Assembly (NCBI GenBank): GCA_964648005.1
Contig: CAZYKR010000128.1
Coordinates: 1-11,959, forward strand
Length of the DNA stretch: 11,959 bases
Source of the DNA: JAGQTE01 sp964648005
GTDB taxonomy: Bacteria; Actinomycetota; Acidimicrobiia; Acidimicrobiales; Acidimicrobilacustridaceae
Reading direction: 5' to 3'
Below the pieces are notes generated by a model. It was not told where the DNA came from and searched no databases. It saw only the letters and a list, made by a program, of their open reading frames with translations. Positions 1-7,251 of this stretch are shown here, piece after piece. Numbering within the stretch: the stretch's first letter is position 1; the number at the start of each line of letters is the position of its first letter. The position numbers and the translations under genes are program-made.

Positions 1-2543
1 GCAATGGCGAGGTCGGGGTTGCGCCCTCCCCCGCCCTTGATGGCCTTGGCGGCGTCGGCGATGAGCGCCCCGGCGTCGAGGTCTGCGCCGGGCGCCACGG
101 CGGCGACGAGTGCGGCACCGCCGCCGTCGGGGGCGCCACCGAGCACGGCGGCACGGATGCCGGTCACGTCGCGCACGGCGAGCGCCAGGTCGCGCAGGTC
201 GTCGCGGCTCGTCCCGTCGACCCGGGCGACGACCACGCCGTCGACGGCGCTGGCTGCCAGCTCGGTCGCCTGCGTGGCGGCCAGACGCTGACGCAGCGTG
301 CGCAGCTCGCGCTGGAGCTCCTTGACCTCGGCGTTGCGCCGCTCCACGGCCAGGACCGTCTCGTCGACCCCGACGCCCAGGGCATCGGCGATCGCCGACA
401 GCCGATGCTCGTCCTGGCGCAGTCGCTCGATGGGCCCGAACCCGGTCACCGCCTCGAGCCGGCGGATGTTCGACCCGATGGACGCCTCGCTGATGACCTT
501 GACCGCCCCGATGTCGCCGAGCGCGTGCACGTGCGTACCGCCGCAGAGCTCGGTCGAGTGTGGGCCCGCCTCGAGCACCCGGACGATGTCGCCGTACTTG
601 TCACCGAAGAAGGCGATGGCGCCCAGCTGCTGCGCCGCGTCCATCGTCGTCTCGAAGTGACGCGTCGGGCTGTTGGCGAGCACGTCCCCGTTGACGAGGT
701 CCTCGATGCGCGCCAGCTGGTCGGGCGTCACCGCCTCGTAGTGGCTGAAGTCGAACCGCAGCCGGTCGGGGGCGACGAGGGAGCCCTGCTGCTTGACGTG
801 ATCGCCGAGCACCTCCCGCAATGCCCAGTGGAGCAGGTGCGTCGCCGTGTGGTTGCGTCGGATGGCGGCGCGGCGATCGACATCGATGGCGGCGACGACC
901 TCGGCCCCCGGCGCGAGCGTGGCGCCGTCGAGGCGCACCGCGTGGCGGATCAGCTGGCCCGGCACCGCATAGGTCGTGTCGGTGACGTCGACGACGAGGT
1001 CGCCGGCACGGATCGTGCCGGTGTCGCCCACCTGGCCGCCGCTCTCGGCGTAGAAGGGCGTGCGATCGAGCACGACCCAGTGCGAGGTCGCGTCGGTGGC
1101 ATCGGCGTCGACGGGCACGATCGCCAGGACCCGGGCCTTGCTCTCGTCCTCCTGGCGGCCGGTGAACTCGGTGGTGCCGAACTGCTCGAGGACGTCGAGG
1201 TACGGCTCGAGGTCGACGCCGCCGCCCTTGGCCGCCCGGTCGGCTTTGGCGCGCGACCGCTGCGCCTGCATCTCCGCCTCGAACCCATCACGGTCGACGG
1301 CCACATCGTGCTCGGCCGCGATCTCCTCGGTGAGCTCGACCGGGAAGCCGTGGGTGTCGTGCAGGGTGAACGCCACCGAACCGCCGAGCGACCCGCCCGG
1401 TCCGACGTCCGCGAGCTCGGTGTCGAGGATGGCCAGGCCCTGGCGCAGCGTCCGTCGGAAGCTCTCTTCCTCACGGCCGACGACGGACTGCACGAAGTCG
1501 ACGTTGGCCCGCAGATCGGGGTAGGCATCGCCCATCACCTGGGCCACCGTGCCGATGAGCTCGGGGGTGACCAGGTCCTCGACGCCCAGCAGGAAGGCGT
1601 GGCGCACGGCGCGCCGCAGGATGCGGCGCAGCACGTAGCCACGTCCGTTGTTGGACGGGAACACGCCGTCGGAGACCAGGAAGGCGACGGTGCGAGCGTG
1701 CTCGGCGAGGATGCGGAGCGAGACGTCGGACGCGGCGTCGGCGCCGAGGCGGTGCCCGGTCAGCCGCTGCGCCTCATCGACGATCGGCACGAACTCGTCG
1801 ATCTCGTAGACGTCGTCGACGCCTTGGAGCACACCGAGGATGCGCTCGAGCCCGGCACCGGTGTCGATGTTCTTGCGCGGCAGCTCGTGATCGACGCCGT
1901 CGACGTCGCGGTTGAACTGCATGAACACGAGGTTCCAGATCTCGAGGAACCGCTCCTCGCCGCCGTGCGCCGGGCCACCGTCCTCGCCGTAGCGCGGCCC
2001 CTTGTCGACGTAGATCTCGGTGCACGGACCACACGGGCCGGGCGGTCCGCCGGGCGGACCCCACCAGTTGTCGGCGTCCAGGCGTTGGACCCGTGCCGGG
2101 TCGACGCCGACGGCGTCGAGCCAGATCTGCTCGGCCTCGTCGTCGGTGGTGTGCACCGTGACCCACAGCTGGTCGGGGTCGATGCCGAGCACCTCGGTGA
2201 CCAGCTCCCAGGCCATCGGGATGGCCTCGGGCTTGAAGTAGTCGCCGAAGCTGAAGTTCCCGAGCATCTGGAAGAAGCTCAGGTGCCGGCCGTCGCGCCC
2301 GACCTCCTCGAGGTCGGAGTCCTTGCCGCCGGCGCGCACGCACTTCTGCACCGAGGTGGCACGCGGCCAGGGCGCTACCTCTTCACCGAGGAAGTACGGC
2401 TTGAACGGCACCATCCCCGCCACCGTGAACAGGAGGTCGGGGTCGTGCGGGATGAGGCTGGCCGACGGGACCACGGCGTGGCCCCGCTCTTCGAAGAACC
2501 CGAGGAACCCTCGGCGCAGCTCGTCGGCGGTCATGCGGTTCAT
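1..2543 (-). CDS. alaS: Alanyl-tRNA synthetase (3' end cut by window edge)
   Basis: AlaRS charges tRNA-Ala with alanine in the cytoplasm and hydrolyses mischarged Ser- or Gly-tRNA-Ala. The frame is open from ATG 2543 to the window edge (847 codons). The class II catalytic core covers about residues 5-240, with FTVAGMVPFKPYF (39-51), the motif 2 stretch GRDGRHLSFFQMLGNFSFGDY and GAGLERI (229-235). The editing domain carries the zinc ligands HTATH (H565, H569) and CGGTH (C667, H671), so editing looks intact. A helical coiled-coil segment (about 733-765) leads into the C-Ala domain, which ends at the window edge in GGGGRNPDLAI. The family is usually around 880 residues, so only a short C-terminus is missing. 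A second ATG three codons in (2534) is possible, but 2543 gives the usual N-terminus. The start lies 12 nt after the preceding gene with no clear Shine-Dalgarno; a TAGGCT hexamer lies 9 nt upstream. In many actinobacteria the next genes are ruvX and mltG. Confidence 0.97.
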   Translation of the reverse strand, partial: MNRMTADELRRGFLGFFEERGHAVVPSASLIPHDPDLLFTVAGMVPFKPYFLGEEVAPWPRATSVQKCVRAGGKDSDLEEVGRDGRHLSFFQMLGNFSFGDYFKPEAIPMAWELVTEVLGIDPDQLWVTVHTTDDEAEQIWLDAVGVDPARVQRLDADNWWGPPGGPPGPCGPCTEIYVDKGPRYGEDGGPAHGGEERFLEIWNLVFMQFNRDVDGVDHELPRKNIDTGAGLERILGVLQGVDDVYEIDEFVPIVDEAQRLTGHRLGADAASDVSLRILAEHARTVAFLVSDGVFPSNNGRGYVLRRILRRAVRHAFLLGVEDLVTPELIGTVAQVMGDAYPDLRANVDFVQSVVGREEESFRRTLRQGLAILDTELADVGPGGSLGGSVAFTLHDTHGFPVELTEEIAAEHDVAVDRDGFEAEMQAQRSRAKADRAAKGGGVDLEPYLDVLEQFGTTEFTGRQEDESKARVLAIVPVDADATDATSHWVVLDRTPFYAESGGQVGDTGTIRAGDLVVDVTDTTYAVPGQLIRHAVRLDGATLAPGAEVVAAIDVDRRAAIRRNHTATHLLHWALREVLGDHVKQQGSLVAPDRLRFDFSHYEAVTPDQLARIEDLVNGDVLANSPTRHFETTMDAAQQLGAIAFFGDKYGDIVRVLEAGPHSTELCGGTHVHALGDIGAVKVISEASIGSNIRRLEAVTGFGPIERLRQDEHRLSAIADALGVGVDETVLAVERRNAEVKELQRELRTLRQRLAATQATELAASAVDGVVVARVDGTSRDDLRDLALAVRDVTGIRAAVLGGAPDGGGAALVAAVAPGADLDAGALIADAAKAIKGGGGRNPDLAI

Positions 2544-2552
2544 GGCCGGACC

Positions 2553-2558
2553 AGCCTA
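2553..2558 (-). promoter_or_regulatory. Candidate -10 hexamer (TAGGCT) of alaS
   Basis: TAGGCT fits the actinobacterial -10 pattern TAnnnT and ends 9 nt before the alaS ATG. Its TAG is also the stop codon of the upstream DUF6167-like gene. No Shine-Dalgarno is visible, so a leaderless or near-leaderless alaS transcript is possible. No convincing -35 is seen. This is inference from motif and spacing only. Confidence 0.35.
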
Positions 2559-2876
2559 CCGACCGGGACCGCGGGCACCGGCAGCCGTTGCGGCCATCTC
2601 CCCGGCACCGACGGGTCGCAGGCGCCGGCGGCGGCGCCGAGCATCGCGCGCCGCCAGGTCGGCGGCGATCTGCACGTCGGCCTCGGCCATGGCGTCTCGC
2701 CCGGCGGCGACGGCGTCGCGCGTCACGCGCACGGCCACGTCGGCGGTGCGTGCCACGACGGCCGCCGCCTGATCCGCGGCGCCTCTGCCGCGCAGCTCAC
2801 GCAGGCGCGTGTGCGTCCAGGCGGCACCGACCACACCGGTCGCCACCCCCGCACCGAACCACAGCAGGCGACGCAT
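2556..2876 (-). CDS. DUF6167-like small membrane-anchored protein
   Basis: This is a 106-residue protein of unknown function. An N-terminal hydrophobic segment (MRRLLWFGAGVATGVVGAAW, 1-20) suggests a membrane anchor. It is followed by an Ala-rich amphipathic helical stretch (about 30-80) with Ala, Val, Arg and Asp in heptad-like spacing, then an arginine cluster (RRRRRR, about 80-85). Size, anchor-plus-helix layout and position directly before alaS and after a DUF948 gene match the DUF6167 family known from Streptomyces; this is recognition by layout, not by alignment. Its ATG shares one base with the stop of the DUF948 gene (TGATG), which points to translational coupling. The stop TAG is 12 nt before alaS and lies inside a candidate alaS -10 hexamer. 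It probably acts at the inner face of the membrane together with its neighbour. Confidence 0.8.
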   Translation of the reverse strand: MRRLLWFGAGVATGVVGAAWTHTRLRELRGRGAADQAAAVVARTADVAVRVTRDAVAAGRDAMAEADVQIAADLAARDARRRRRRLRPVGAGEMAATAAGARGPGR

Positions 2877-3301
2877 CACGCCGCCCGTCGGCTGCCGCGG
2901 CCGACGGTCACCATCCCGGCTGGTGCCGGTGCCGGCCGGTGGCGCCGTCGCCCGGGCACCATCCGCCGCAGCGCACGCGCCGCGCCACGCACGAAGGCGA
3001 CGAACCGCACCACGGGCGCACGAAACGCCACATACCCGAATCGCTGCGCCGACTCGACGCCCGTCGTGATCGCCTCCGCAGCATCGAGCAGCTCCTCGAC
3101 GCGCGCCACCTCGGCACGGGCGTCGGCGGCGGTGCCCTCGAGCTCGGCGAGCAGCGGCTCGGCCCGCCGACGCAGCTCCTCGGCGGTCGCCTCGAGCTCC
3201 GCAGCGGTGCGGCGCAGCTGACCCACGGTGCTCCACAGCACGACGAACGCCGCGAAGGCGACGATGATCACGACGAGGGCGGCCAGGTCGATAGCGCTCA
3301 T
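2876..3301 (-). CDS. DUF948-family membrane coiled-coil protein
   Basis: This 141-residue protein has one N-terminal transmembrane helix (about residues 5-23, LAALVVIIVAFAAFVVLW) and then a long charged helix rich in Glu, Arg and Ala (about 27-78, with repeats such as AAELEATAEELRRRAEPLLAELE). That is the layout of DUF948 proteins, general membrane-bound coiled-coil proteins of unknown role. The C-terminal third contains a second moderately hydrophobic part (about 89-106) and a basic Pro/Arg tail (RRMVPGRRRHRPAPAPA). The ATG overlaps the rarA stop as ATGA (4 nt), and GGAGAG sits 4 nt before it (3306-3311), a fair Shine-Dalgarno that supports this start. The stop overlaps the next start by one base. 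Tight coupling with rarA, the DUF6167-like gene and alaS suggests one operon. Confidence 0.9.
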   Translation of the reverse strand: MSAIDLAALVVIIVAFAAFVVLWSTVGQLRRTAAELEATAEELRRRAEPLLAELEGTAADARAEVARVEELLDAAEAITTGVESAQRFGYVAFRAPVVRFVAFVRGAARALRRMVPGRRRHRPAPAPAGMVTVGRGSRRAA

Positions 3302-4620
3302 GGTGCTCTCCGTTGGTCGTGGTGCGCGGCTCCCGCGCCGGGCGCCCGTTGCGCCAGGTCGGCCTCGTACCCGTGGGCGCTCGGCTCCCAGAACCGGTGC
3401 CCCACGAGCTCGTCGGGCAGGTACTGCTGGGCCACCCAACCGGCGTCGGCATCGTGCGGGTAGCGGTAGCCCTTGCCGTGGCCCAGGTCGCGCGCCCCTC
3501 GATAGTGGGCGTCGCGCAGGTGCAGCGGCACCGCGCCACCGCCGCGCTCGCGCACGGCCTGCCGCGCCTCCCAGATGCCGACGGCGGCGCGGTTCGATTT
3601 GGGTGCGGTCGCCAGGTAGACGGTCGCCTGCGCCAGGGCGAGCTGCGCCTCGGGCAGGCCGACGAACTCGACGGCGCGGGCGGCGGCGTCGGCGACGACG
3701 AGCCCCATCGGATCGGCCAGGCCCACGTCCTCGGAGGCGAGGATCACCATGCGGCGGGCGATGAATCGTGCGTCCTCCCCCGACTCCAACATCATCGCCA
3801 GCCAGTACAGCGCGGCATCGGGGTCCGAGCCCCGCACGCTCTTGATGTAGGCAGAGACGACGTCGTAGTGCTCGTCCCGGCCGTACCGCAACGCCTTGGT
3901 GCCCAGGGCCGCCTCGACCTCGTCGACACCGACCACCGGTGGCTCGCCGGCCTGTGCCGCCAGGGCGCACGCCACCTCCAGGCTCGTCAGCGCGTGGCGC
4001 CCGTCTCCTCCGCACCGCTCGACCAGCAGCTCCAGCGCCTCGGGCGTGGCGGTGGCTCCTTCGGCTCGGAGCCCACGCTCGAGCAGCGTGGCGATGGCGG
4101 CGTCGTCGAGGGGCTCGAGGCGGAAGAGCGTGGAGCGGCTCAGCAGCGGCGGGTTCACCTCGAAGTAGGGGTTCTCGGTCGTGGCGCCGACGAGCACGAG
4201 CAGCCCCGACTCGACCGAGGGCAGCAGGGCGTCCTGCTGCGCCTTGTTGAACCGGTGCACCTCGTCGAGGAACAAGATCGTGCCCTGGTCGTACTGGCCG
4301 AGGCGATCCTGCGCCGCCGCCGCCACCTCGCGCACGTCCTTGACGGTGGCGGTCACGGCGGACAGCTGCACGTACGCCTTGGCCGTCGTGTGGGCGATGA
4401 GCTGGGCCAGCGTGGTCTTGCCGGTGCCTGGTGGGCCCCACAAGATGACCGACGACAACCGATCGGCCTCGATCAGGGACCGCAGGGGCTTGCCGCGGCC
4501 CAACAGGTGCTCCTGGCCGACGACCTCGTCGAGGGTCGCCGGACGCAGCCGGGCCGCGAGCGGCGCCTGGCGCGCCAACTGGTCGGCCGCAGCGGCGGCG
4601 AAGAGGTCCTGGTCGGGCAT
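3298..4620 (-). CDS. rarA: Replication-associated recombination protein A (AAA+ ATPase)
   Basis: RarA (MgsA; Mgs1/WRNIP1 family) is a clamp-loader-like AAA+ ATPase acting at stalled replication forks. The 440-residue product has the family N-terminus (DLFAAAA...PLAARLRPATLDEVVGQ). It has Walker A GPPGTGKT (62-69), Walker B ILFLDE (115-120) followed by VHRFNKAQQDALLP, sensor 1 GATTENPYFEVNPPLLSRS (145-163) with an arginine in the SRS position, and the C-terminal tetramerisation region with FIARRMVILASEDVGLADP (286-304) and KSNRA (341-345). Length is typical; the last 20 or so residues (Ala, Gly, His, Arg) are a nonconserved tail. The ATG at 4620 has no Shine-Dalgarno, but TAGCCT lies 9 nt upstream. 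The gene is divergent from the plus-strand membrane-protein gene and overlaps the DUF948 gene by 4 nt (ATGA). All motifs are intact. Confidence 0.96.
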   Translation of the reverse strand: MPDQDLFAAAAADQLARQAPLAARLRPATLDEVVGQEHLLGRGKPLRSLIEADRLSSVILWGPPGTGKTTLAQLIAHTTAKAYVQLSAVTATVKDVREVAAAAQDRLGQYDQGTILFLDEVHRFNKAQQDALLPSVESGLLVLVGATTENPYFEVNPPLLSRSTLFRLEPLDDAAIATLLERGLRAEGATATPEALELLVERCGGDGRHALTSLEVACALAAQAGEPPVVGVDEVEAALGTKALRYGRDEHYDVVSAYIKSVRGSDPDAALYWLAMMLESGEDARFIARRMVILASEDVGLADPMGLVVADAAARAVEFVGLPEAQLALAQATVYLATAPKSNRAAVGIWEARQAVRERGGGAVPLHLRDAHYRGARDLGHGKGYRYPHDADAGWVAQQYLPDELVGHRFWEPSAHGYEADLAQRAPGAGAAHHDQRRAP

Positions 4621-4629
4621 CGCCGGGCG

Positions 4630-4635
4630 AGGCTA
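4630..4635 (-). promoter_or_regulatory. Candidate -10 hexamer (TAGCCT) of rarA
   Basis: TAGCCT fits TAnnnT and ends 9 nt before the rarA ATG, in the short divergent spacer shared with the plus-strand gene. No ribosome binding site is visible between it and the start, so the rarA message may be leaderless or nearly so. The -35 region is not convincing. Confidence 0.35.
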
Positions 4636-4703
4636 CCGGGAGCAGCGGCGGCGAGCGTCGGGGAACCCGTGTGCCACCCGGTGCGCTGTGCAAGCATGCG
4701 GAG

Positions 4704-5408
4704 GTGCGCCCTCTGGCCTTGATCATCTGGCTCTGGTTCTTCGTCGCCGTGGGCATCTACCTGTACCGCGGCGCCCGGTGGCTGCAGCGACGCGGCGATC
4801 CGGACGCCGAGCCGCAGCCGACCCGCGGGGAGCGCAAGCAGCGCCAGCTCGCCGACATCGAAGCGCGTGCCGACGCGCCGTCGCCGACCGAGGCGTTGTT
4901 CCGGCAGGCGGCGGCGGAACGTGCCGCCGGCAAGCCCCTGTCCGCCGCGGCGCCGTCGTCGCCCATGGCGGGGGACGCGGGTGCGCCCGGCGGCCTGGTG
5001 CTGCCCACCACGCCCCTGACGGCGGGCGGTCCCGCAGGTCTGGGCGGGGAACAGACCGCGGATGACGACGCGCCGGGTGTGACGGTCGCCCAGCTCGTCG
5101 CCGGCATCGACTGGCCGTGCGATCTGTCTCCCGTCGCCGACACGACGGCGACCGATCTCGATCGTCGGGTGGCGTTCAGCACCACTAGCTATCCGGTCGA
5201 GCTGGTCGCCGAGGCGATGCGGCGCAACCTCACGGCCATCGGCTACGACATCGTCGAGGTCGACGACCGTAACTTCGCCGGGACGAGCGGGCGCGGCAAG
5301 CTGGCCGTCAAGGTGCACGCCGACGCTGCGATCGCCGCCGAGAACCATCCGGGTTGGGCCGGCCTGCCGCCCACCAGCGTCGTCGTCGAGCTGACCGCCC
5401 GCTCCTGA
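4704..5408 (+). CDS. Single-pass membrane protein of unknown function
   Basis: I do not recognise this protein. From the GTG at 4704 it has 234 residues. A hydrophobic N-terminal segment (about 3-20, PLALIIWLWFFVAVGIYL) followed by basic residues (YRGARWLQRRG) looks like a signal anchor, with the rest cytoplasmic by the positive-inside rule. A charged stretch (36-75), a low-complexity Ala/Gly/Pro linker (76-124) and a folded-looking C-terminal domain (about 125-234) follow, containing YPVELVAEAMRRNLTAIGYD and ending in a beta-like TSVVVELTAR. The start is uncertain: GTG 4671 would add 11 residues; a GGAGG at 4700-4704 overlaps the chosen GTG and would be better spaced for CTG 4713 or TTG 4719. 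It is the only plus-strand gene here, divergent from rarA and convergent with aspS (3 nt between stops). Reading frame, codon use and hydrophobic start support a real gene. Confidence 0.8.
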   Translation: MRPLALIIWLWFFVAVGIYLYRGARWLQRRGDPDAEPQPTRGERKQRQLADIEARADAPSPTEALFRQAAAERAAGKPLSAAAPSSPMAGDAGAPGGLVLPTTPLTAGGPAGLGGEQTADDDAPGVTVAQLVAGIDWPCDLSPVADTTATDLDRRVAFSTTSYPVELVAEAMRRNLTAIGYDIVEVDDRNFAGTSGRGKLAVKVHADAAIAAENHPGWAGLPPTSVVVELTARS

Positions 5409-5411
5409 CGC

Positions 5412-7181
5412 TCAGTCGAGCTTGGGGAGCACGCGCAGGCCGAGCTCGGTGAGGTGGCGCGCGTCGATGGCCGTCGGGGCTTTGGTCAACGGATCCTGGC
5501 CCGACTGCGTCTTCGGGAAGGCGATGACCTCGCGGATGTTCTCCTCGCCGGCGAGCAGCGCCACGAGCCGGTCGATACCGAAGGCGAAGCCAGCATGGGG
5601 CGGGGCCCCGTAGCGGAACGCCTCGAGCAGGAAGCCGAACTTGGCGCTGGCCTCCTCGTCGCTGATGCCGAGCAGCGAGAAGATCCGGCCCTGGATGTCG
5701 GGGCGGTGGATCCGGACGCTGCCCGATCCCAGCTCCCACCCGTTGCAGACCAGGTCGTATGCCTGTGATCTGACGGCGAGCAGGTCCTGCGCATCGCCCG
5801 TCTCGAGCAGGTGGACGTCTTCGTCATGGGGCATCGTGAACGGGTGATGCGCCGGGACGGGCAGCCCGGCCTCGTCGAGGGCCTCGAACAACGGGAAGTC
5901 GACGACCCACAGGAACTGCAGGCCGCCCTCGGTCACCGGCGGACGGCCCAGCTCGAGGCGCAGCAACCCCAGCACGTGACGGACGCGGGGACGCTCGTCG
6001 GCGACGATGAGCACGAGGTCGCCCTCGGCGGCGCCAGTGGCCTCGACGATGCCGGCCAGCTCGGTCTCGCTCAGGAACTTCGCCACCGGCGACGTGAGCT
6101 CGCCATCGGCGCCGACGCGCATCCAGACCAGGCCCTTGGCACCCCAGCGCTTGGCCTGCTCCGTGAGGTCGTCGAGCTGCTTGCGGGTCTTGTCGCCGCC
6201 GGAGGGCACGCAGATGCCCTTGACGCACGGCGCCTTGAAGGCGTTGAACTCGGTGGCGGCGAACCGGTCGGTGAGCTCGACGAGCTCCATGCCGAAGCGC
6301 GTGTCGGGCTTGTCCGAGCCGAAGCGCTCCATCGCCTCGAGCCACGTCATCGACGGGAACGCCGCCGGCCGCTCCCCTGTCACGGCTTCGGTGGCTGCGG
6401 CGACTGCCTCGGAGATGAAGGCCTGCACGTCGGCCTGCGACACGAAGCTGGCCTCGGCGTCGAGCTGGGCGAACTCGAACTGGCGGTCGGCGCGCAGGTC
6501 CTCGTCGCGCAGGCAGCGGGCGATCTGGTAGTAGCGGTCGACGCCGCCGACCATGCAGAGCTGCTTGAACAGCTGGGGACTCTGCGGCAGCGCGTAGAAG
6601 GCACCCGGGCTCAGGCGCGACGGCACGACGAAGTCGCGGGCGCCCTCGGGGGTGGAGGCGATGAGCAGCGGCGTCTCGACCTCGACGAACCCCTGACCGT
6701 CCATGGCGTTGCGGATGGCGTGGTTGACCCGGGCGCGCAGCCGCAGGTTGCGCTGCATGCGCTCGGAGCGCAGATCGACGTAGCGGTGGCGCAGGCGGTG
6801 CTGCTCGTCGACGTCGCCGCGCCCGTCGATGGGGAACGGTGGCGGCTCGGCCCGGCTGAGCACCTCGACGGTGCAGTCGCCCACCTCGACCTCGCCGGTG
6901 GGCAGGTTGGGGTTGTCGGTGCCCTCGGGGCGAGGCCGGACGGTGCCGGTGATGCGCAGCACGTACTCCGAGCGCAGGTCGTGGGCGCCGTCGACCACGC
7001 ACTGCACGACACCGGTGTGGTCGCGCAGGTCGATGAAGGCGAGGTGCTCGCCGTGCTCACGCCGGCTCTGCACCCAGCCGCACACCGATACGGTGCGCCC
7101 GACGTCGTCGCGGCGCAGCGCGCCGCACAGGTCGGTGCGCATCGCCGTGGTGGCCCAGCTCTGGTCGTTCGATCCGCTCAC
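5412..7181 (-). CDS. aspS: Aspartyl-tRNA synthetase, probably non-discriminating
   Basis: AspRS charges tRNA-Asp; non-discriminating forms also make Asp-tRNA-Asn for the GatCAB amidotransferase. The product is 589 residues, normal for the bacterial type. It has an OB-fold anticodon domain (about 15-110), motif 1 GFVEVETP (164-171), motif 2 RYYQIARCLRDEDLRADRQ (216-234), the bacterial GAD insertion (about 290-425) and motif 3 GFAFGIDRLVALL (531-543). The start is GTG 7181 because GGGAGGA lies 7 nt before it; ATG 7142 would begin at the conserved MRTDLCG and has no ribosome site, so this protein has a 13-residue N-terminal extension. His43 (in SRREHG) and Gly87 (in RPEGTDNPN) fall where non-discriminating AspRS has His/Gly. 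Motif 2 continues QFEFAQLD where QPEFTQLD is usual. It follows hisS by 70 nt and meets the plus-strand gene tail to tail. Confidence 0.96.
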   Translation of the reverse strand: MSGSNDQSWATTAMRTDLCGALRRDDVGRTVSVCGWVQSRREHGEHLAFIDLRDHTGVVQCVVDGAHDLRSEYVLRITGTVRPRPEGTDNPNLPTGEVEVGDCTVEVLSRAEPPPFPIDGRGDVDEQHRLRHRYVDLRSERMQRNLRLRARVNHAIRNAMDGQGFVEVETPLLIASTPEGARDFVVPSRLSPGAFYALPQSPQLFKQLCMVGGVDRYYQIARCLRDEDLRADRQFEFAQLDAEASFVSQADVQAFISEAVAAATEAVTGERPAAFPSMTWLEAMERFGSDKPDTRFGMELVELTDRFAATEFNAFKAPCVKGICVPSGGDKTRKQLDDLTEQAKRWGAKGLVWMRVGADGELTSPVAKFLSETELAGIVEATGAAEGDLVLIVADERPRVRHVLGLLRLELGRPPVTEGGLQFLWVVDFPLFEALDEAGLPVPAHHPFTMPHDEDVHLLETGDAQDLLAVRSQAYDLVCNGWELGSGSVRIHRPDIQGRIFSLLGISDEEASAKFGFLLEAFRYGAPPHAGFAFGIDRLVALLAGEENIREVIAFPKTQSGQDPLTKAPTAIDARHLTELGLRVLPKLD

Positions 7182-7188
7182 CGGGGCA

Positions 7189-7195
7189 TCCTCCC
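7189..7195 (-). promoter_or_regulatory. Shine-Dalgarno GGGAGGA deciding the aspS start
   Basis: GGGAGGA ends 7 nt before GTG 7181, ideal spacing and close to the anti-Shine-Dalgarno complement. No comparable site precedes the downstream ATG 7142. It is the strongest ribosome site in the window and contrasts with alaS, hisS, rarA and rel, which lack one. Confidence 0.85.
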
Positions 7196-7251
7196 ACCTC
7201 GCCGGGGCGCGGCGAAAAGCGGTTGGGTGCTGGTGGCCGGCGCCGCCGGCG

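Noticed and set aside
405..3221. Very long plus-strand open frame over alaS and the DUF genes (938 codons)
   Set aside because: It is antisense to alaS, whose motifs are unmistakable. Its product is repetitive Val/Gly/Asp/His-rich sequence typical of the reverse strand of high-GC genes.
3313..4722. Plus-strand open frame of 469 codons over rarA
   Set aside because: It is antisense to rarA with its intact Walker motifs; the composition is that of a shadow frame.
2876..4756. Extended 626-codon minus-strand frame containing the DUF948 protein at its end
   Set aside because: Its upstream part overlaps rarA in another frame and is Arg/Ala/Gly/Pro-rich shadow. The ATGA overlap and GGAGAG site mark 3301 as the real start.
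7236..7250. Hairpin GCCGG-CGGCG-CCGGC after hisS as a terminator
   Set aside because: It has only a 5-bp stem, and the nearest T run on the minus strand is about 17 nt away. Such stems are common by chance at this GC content.
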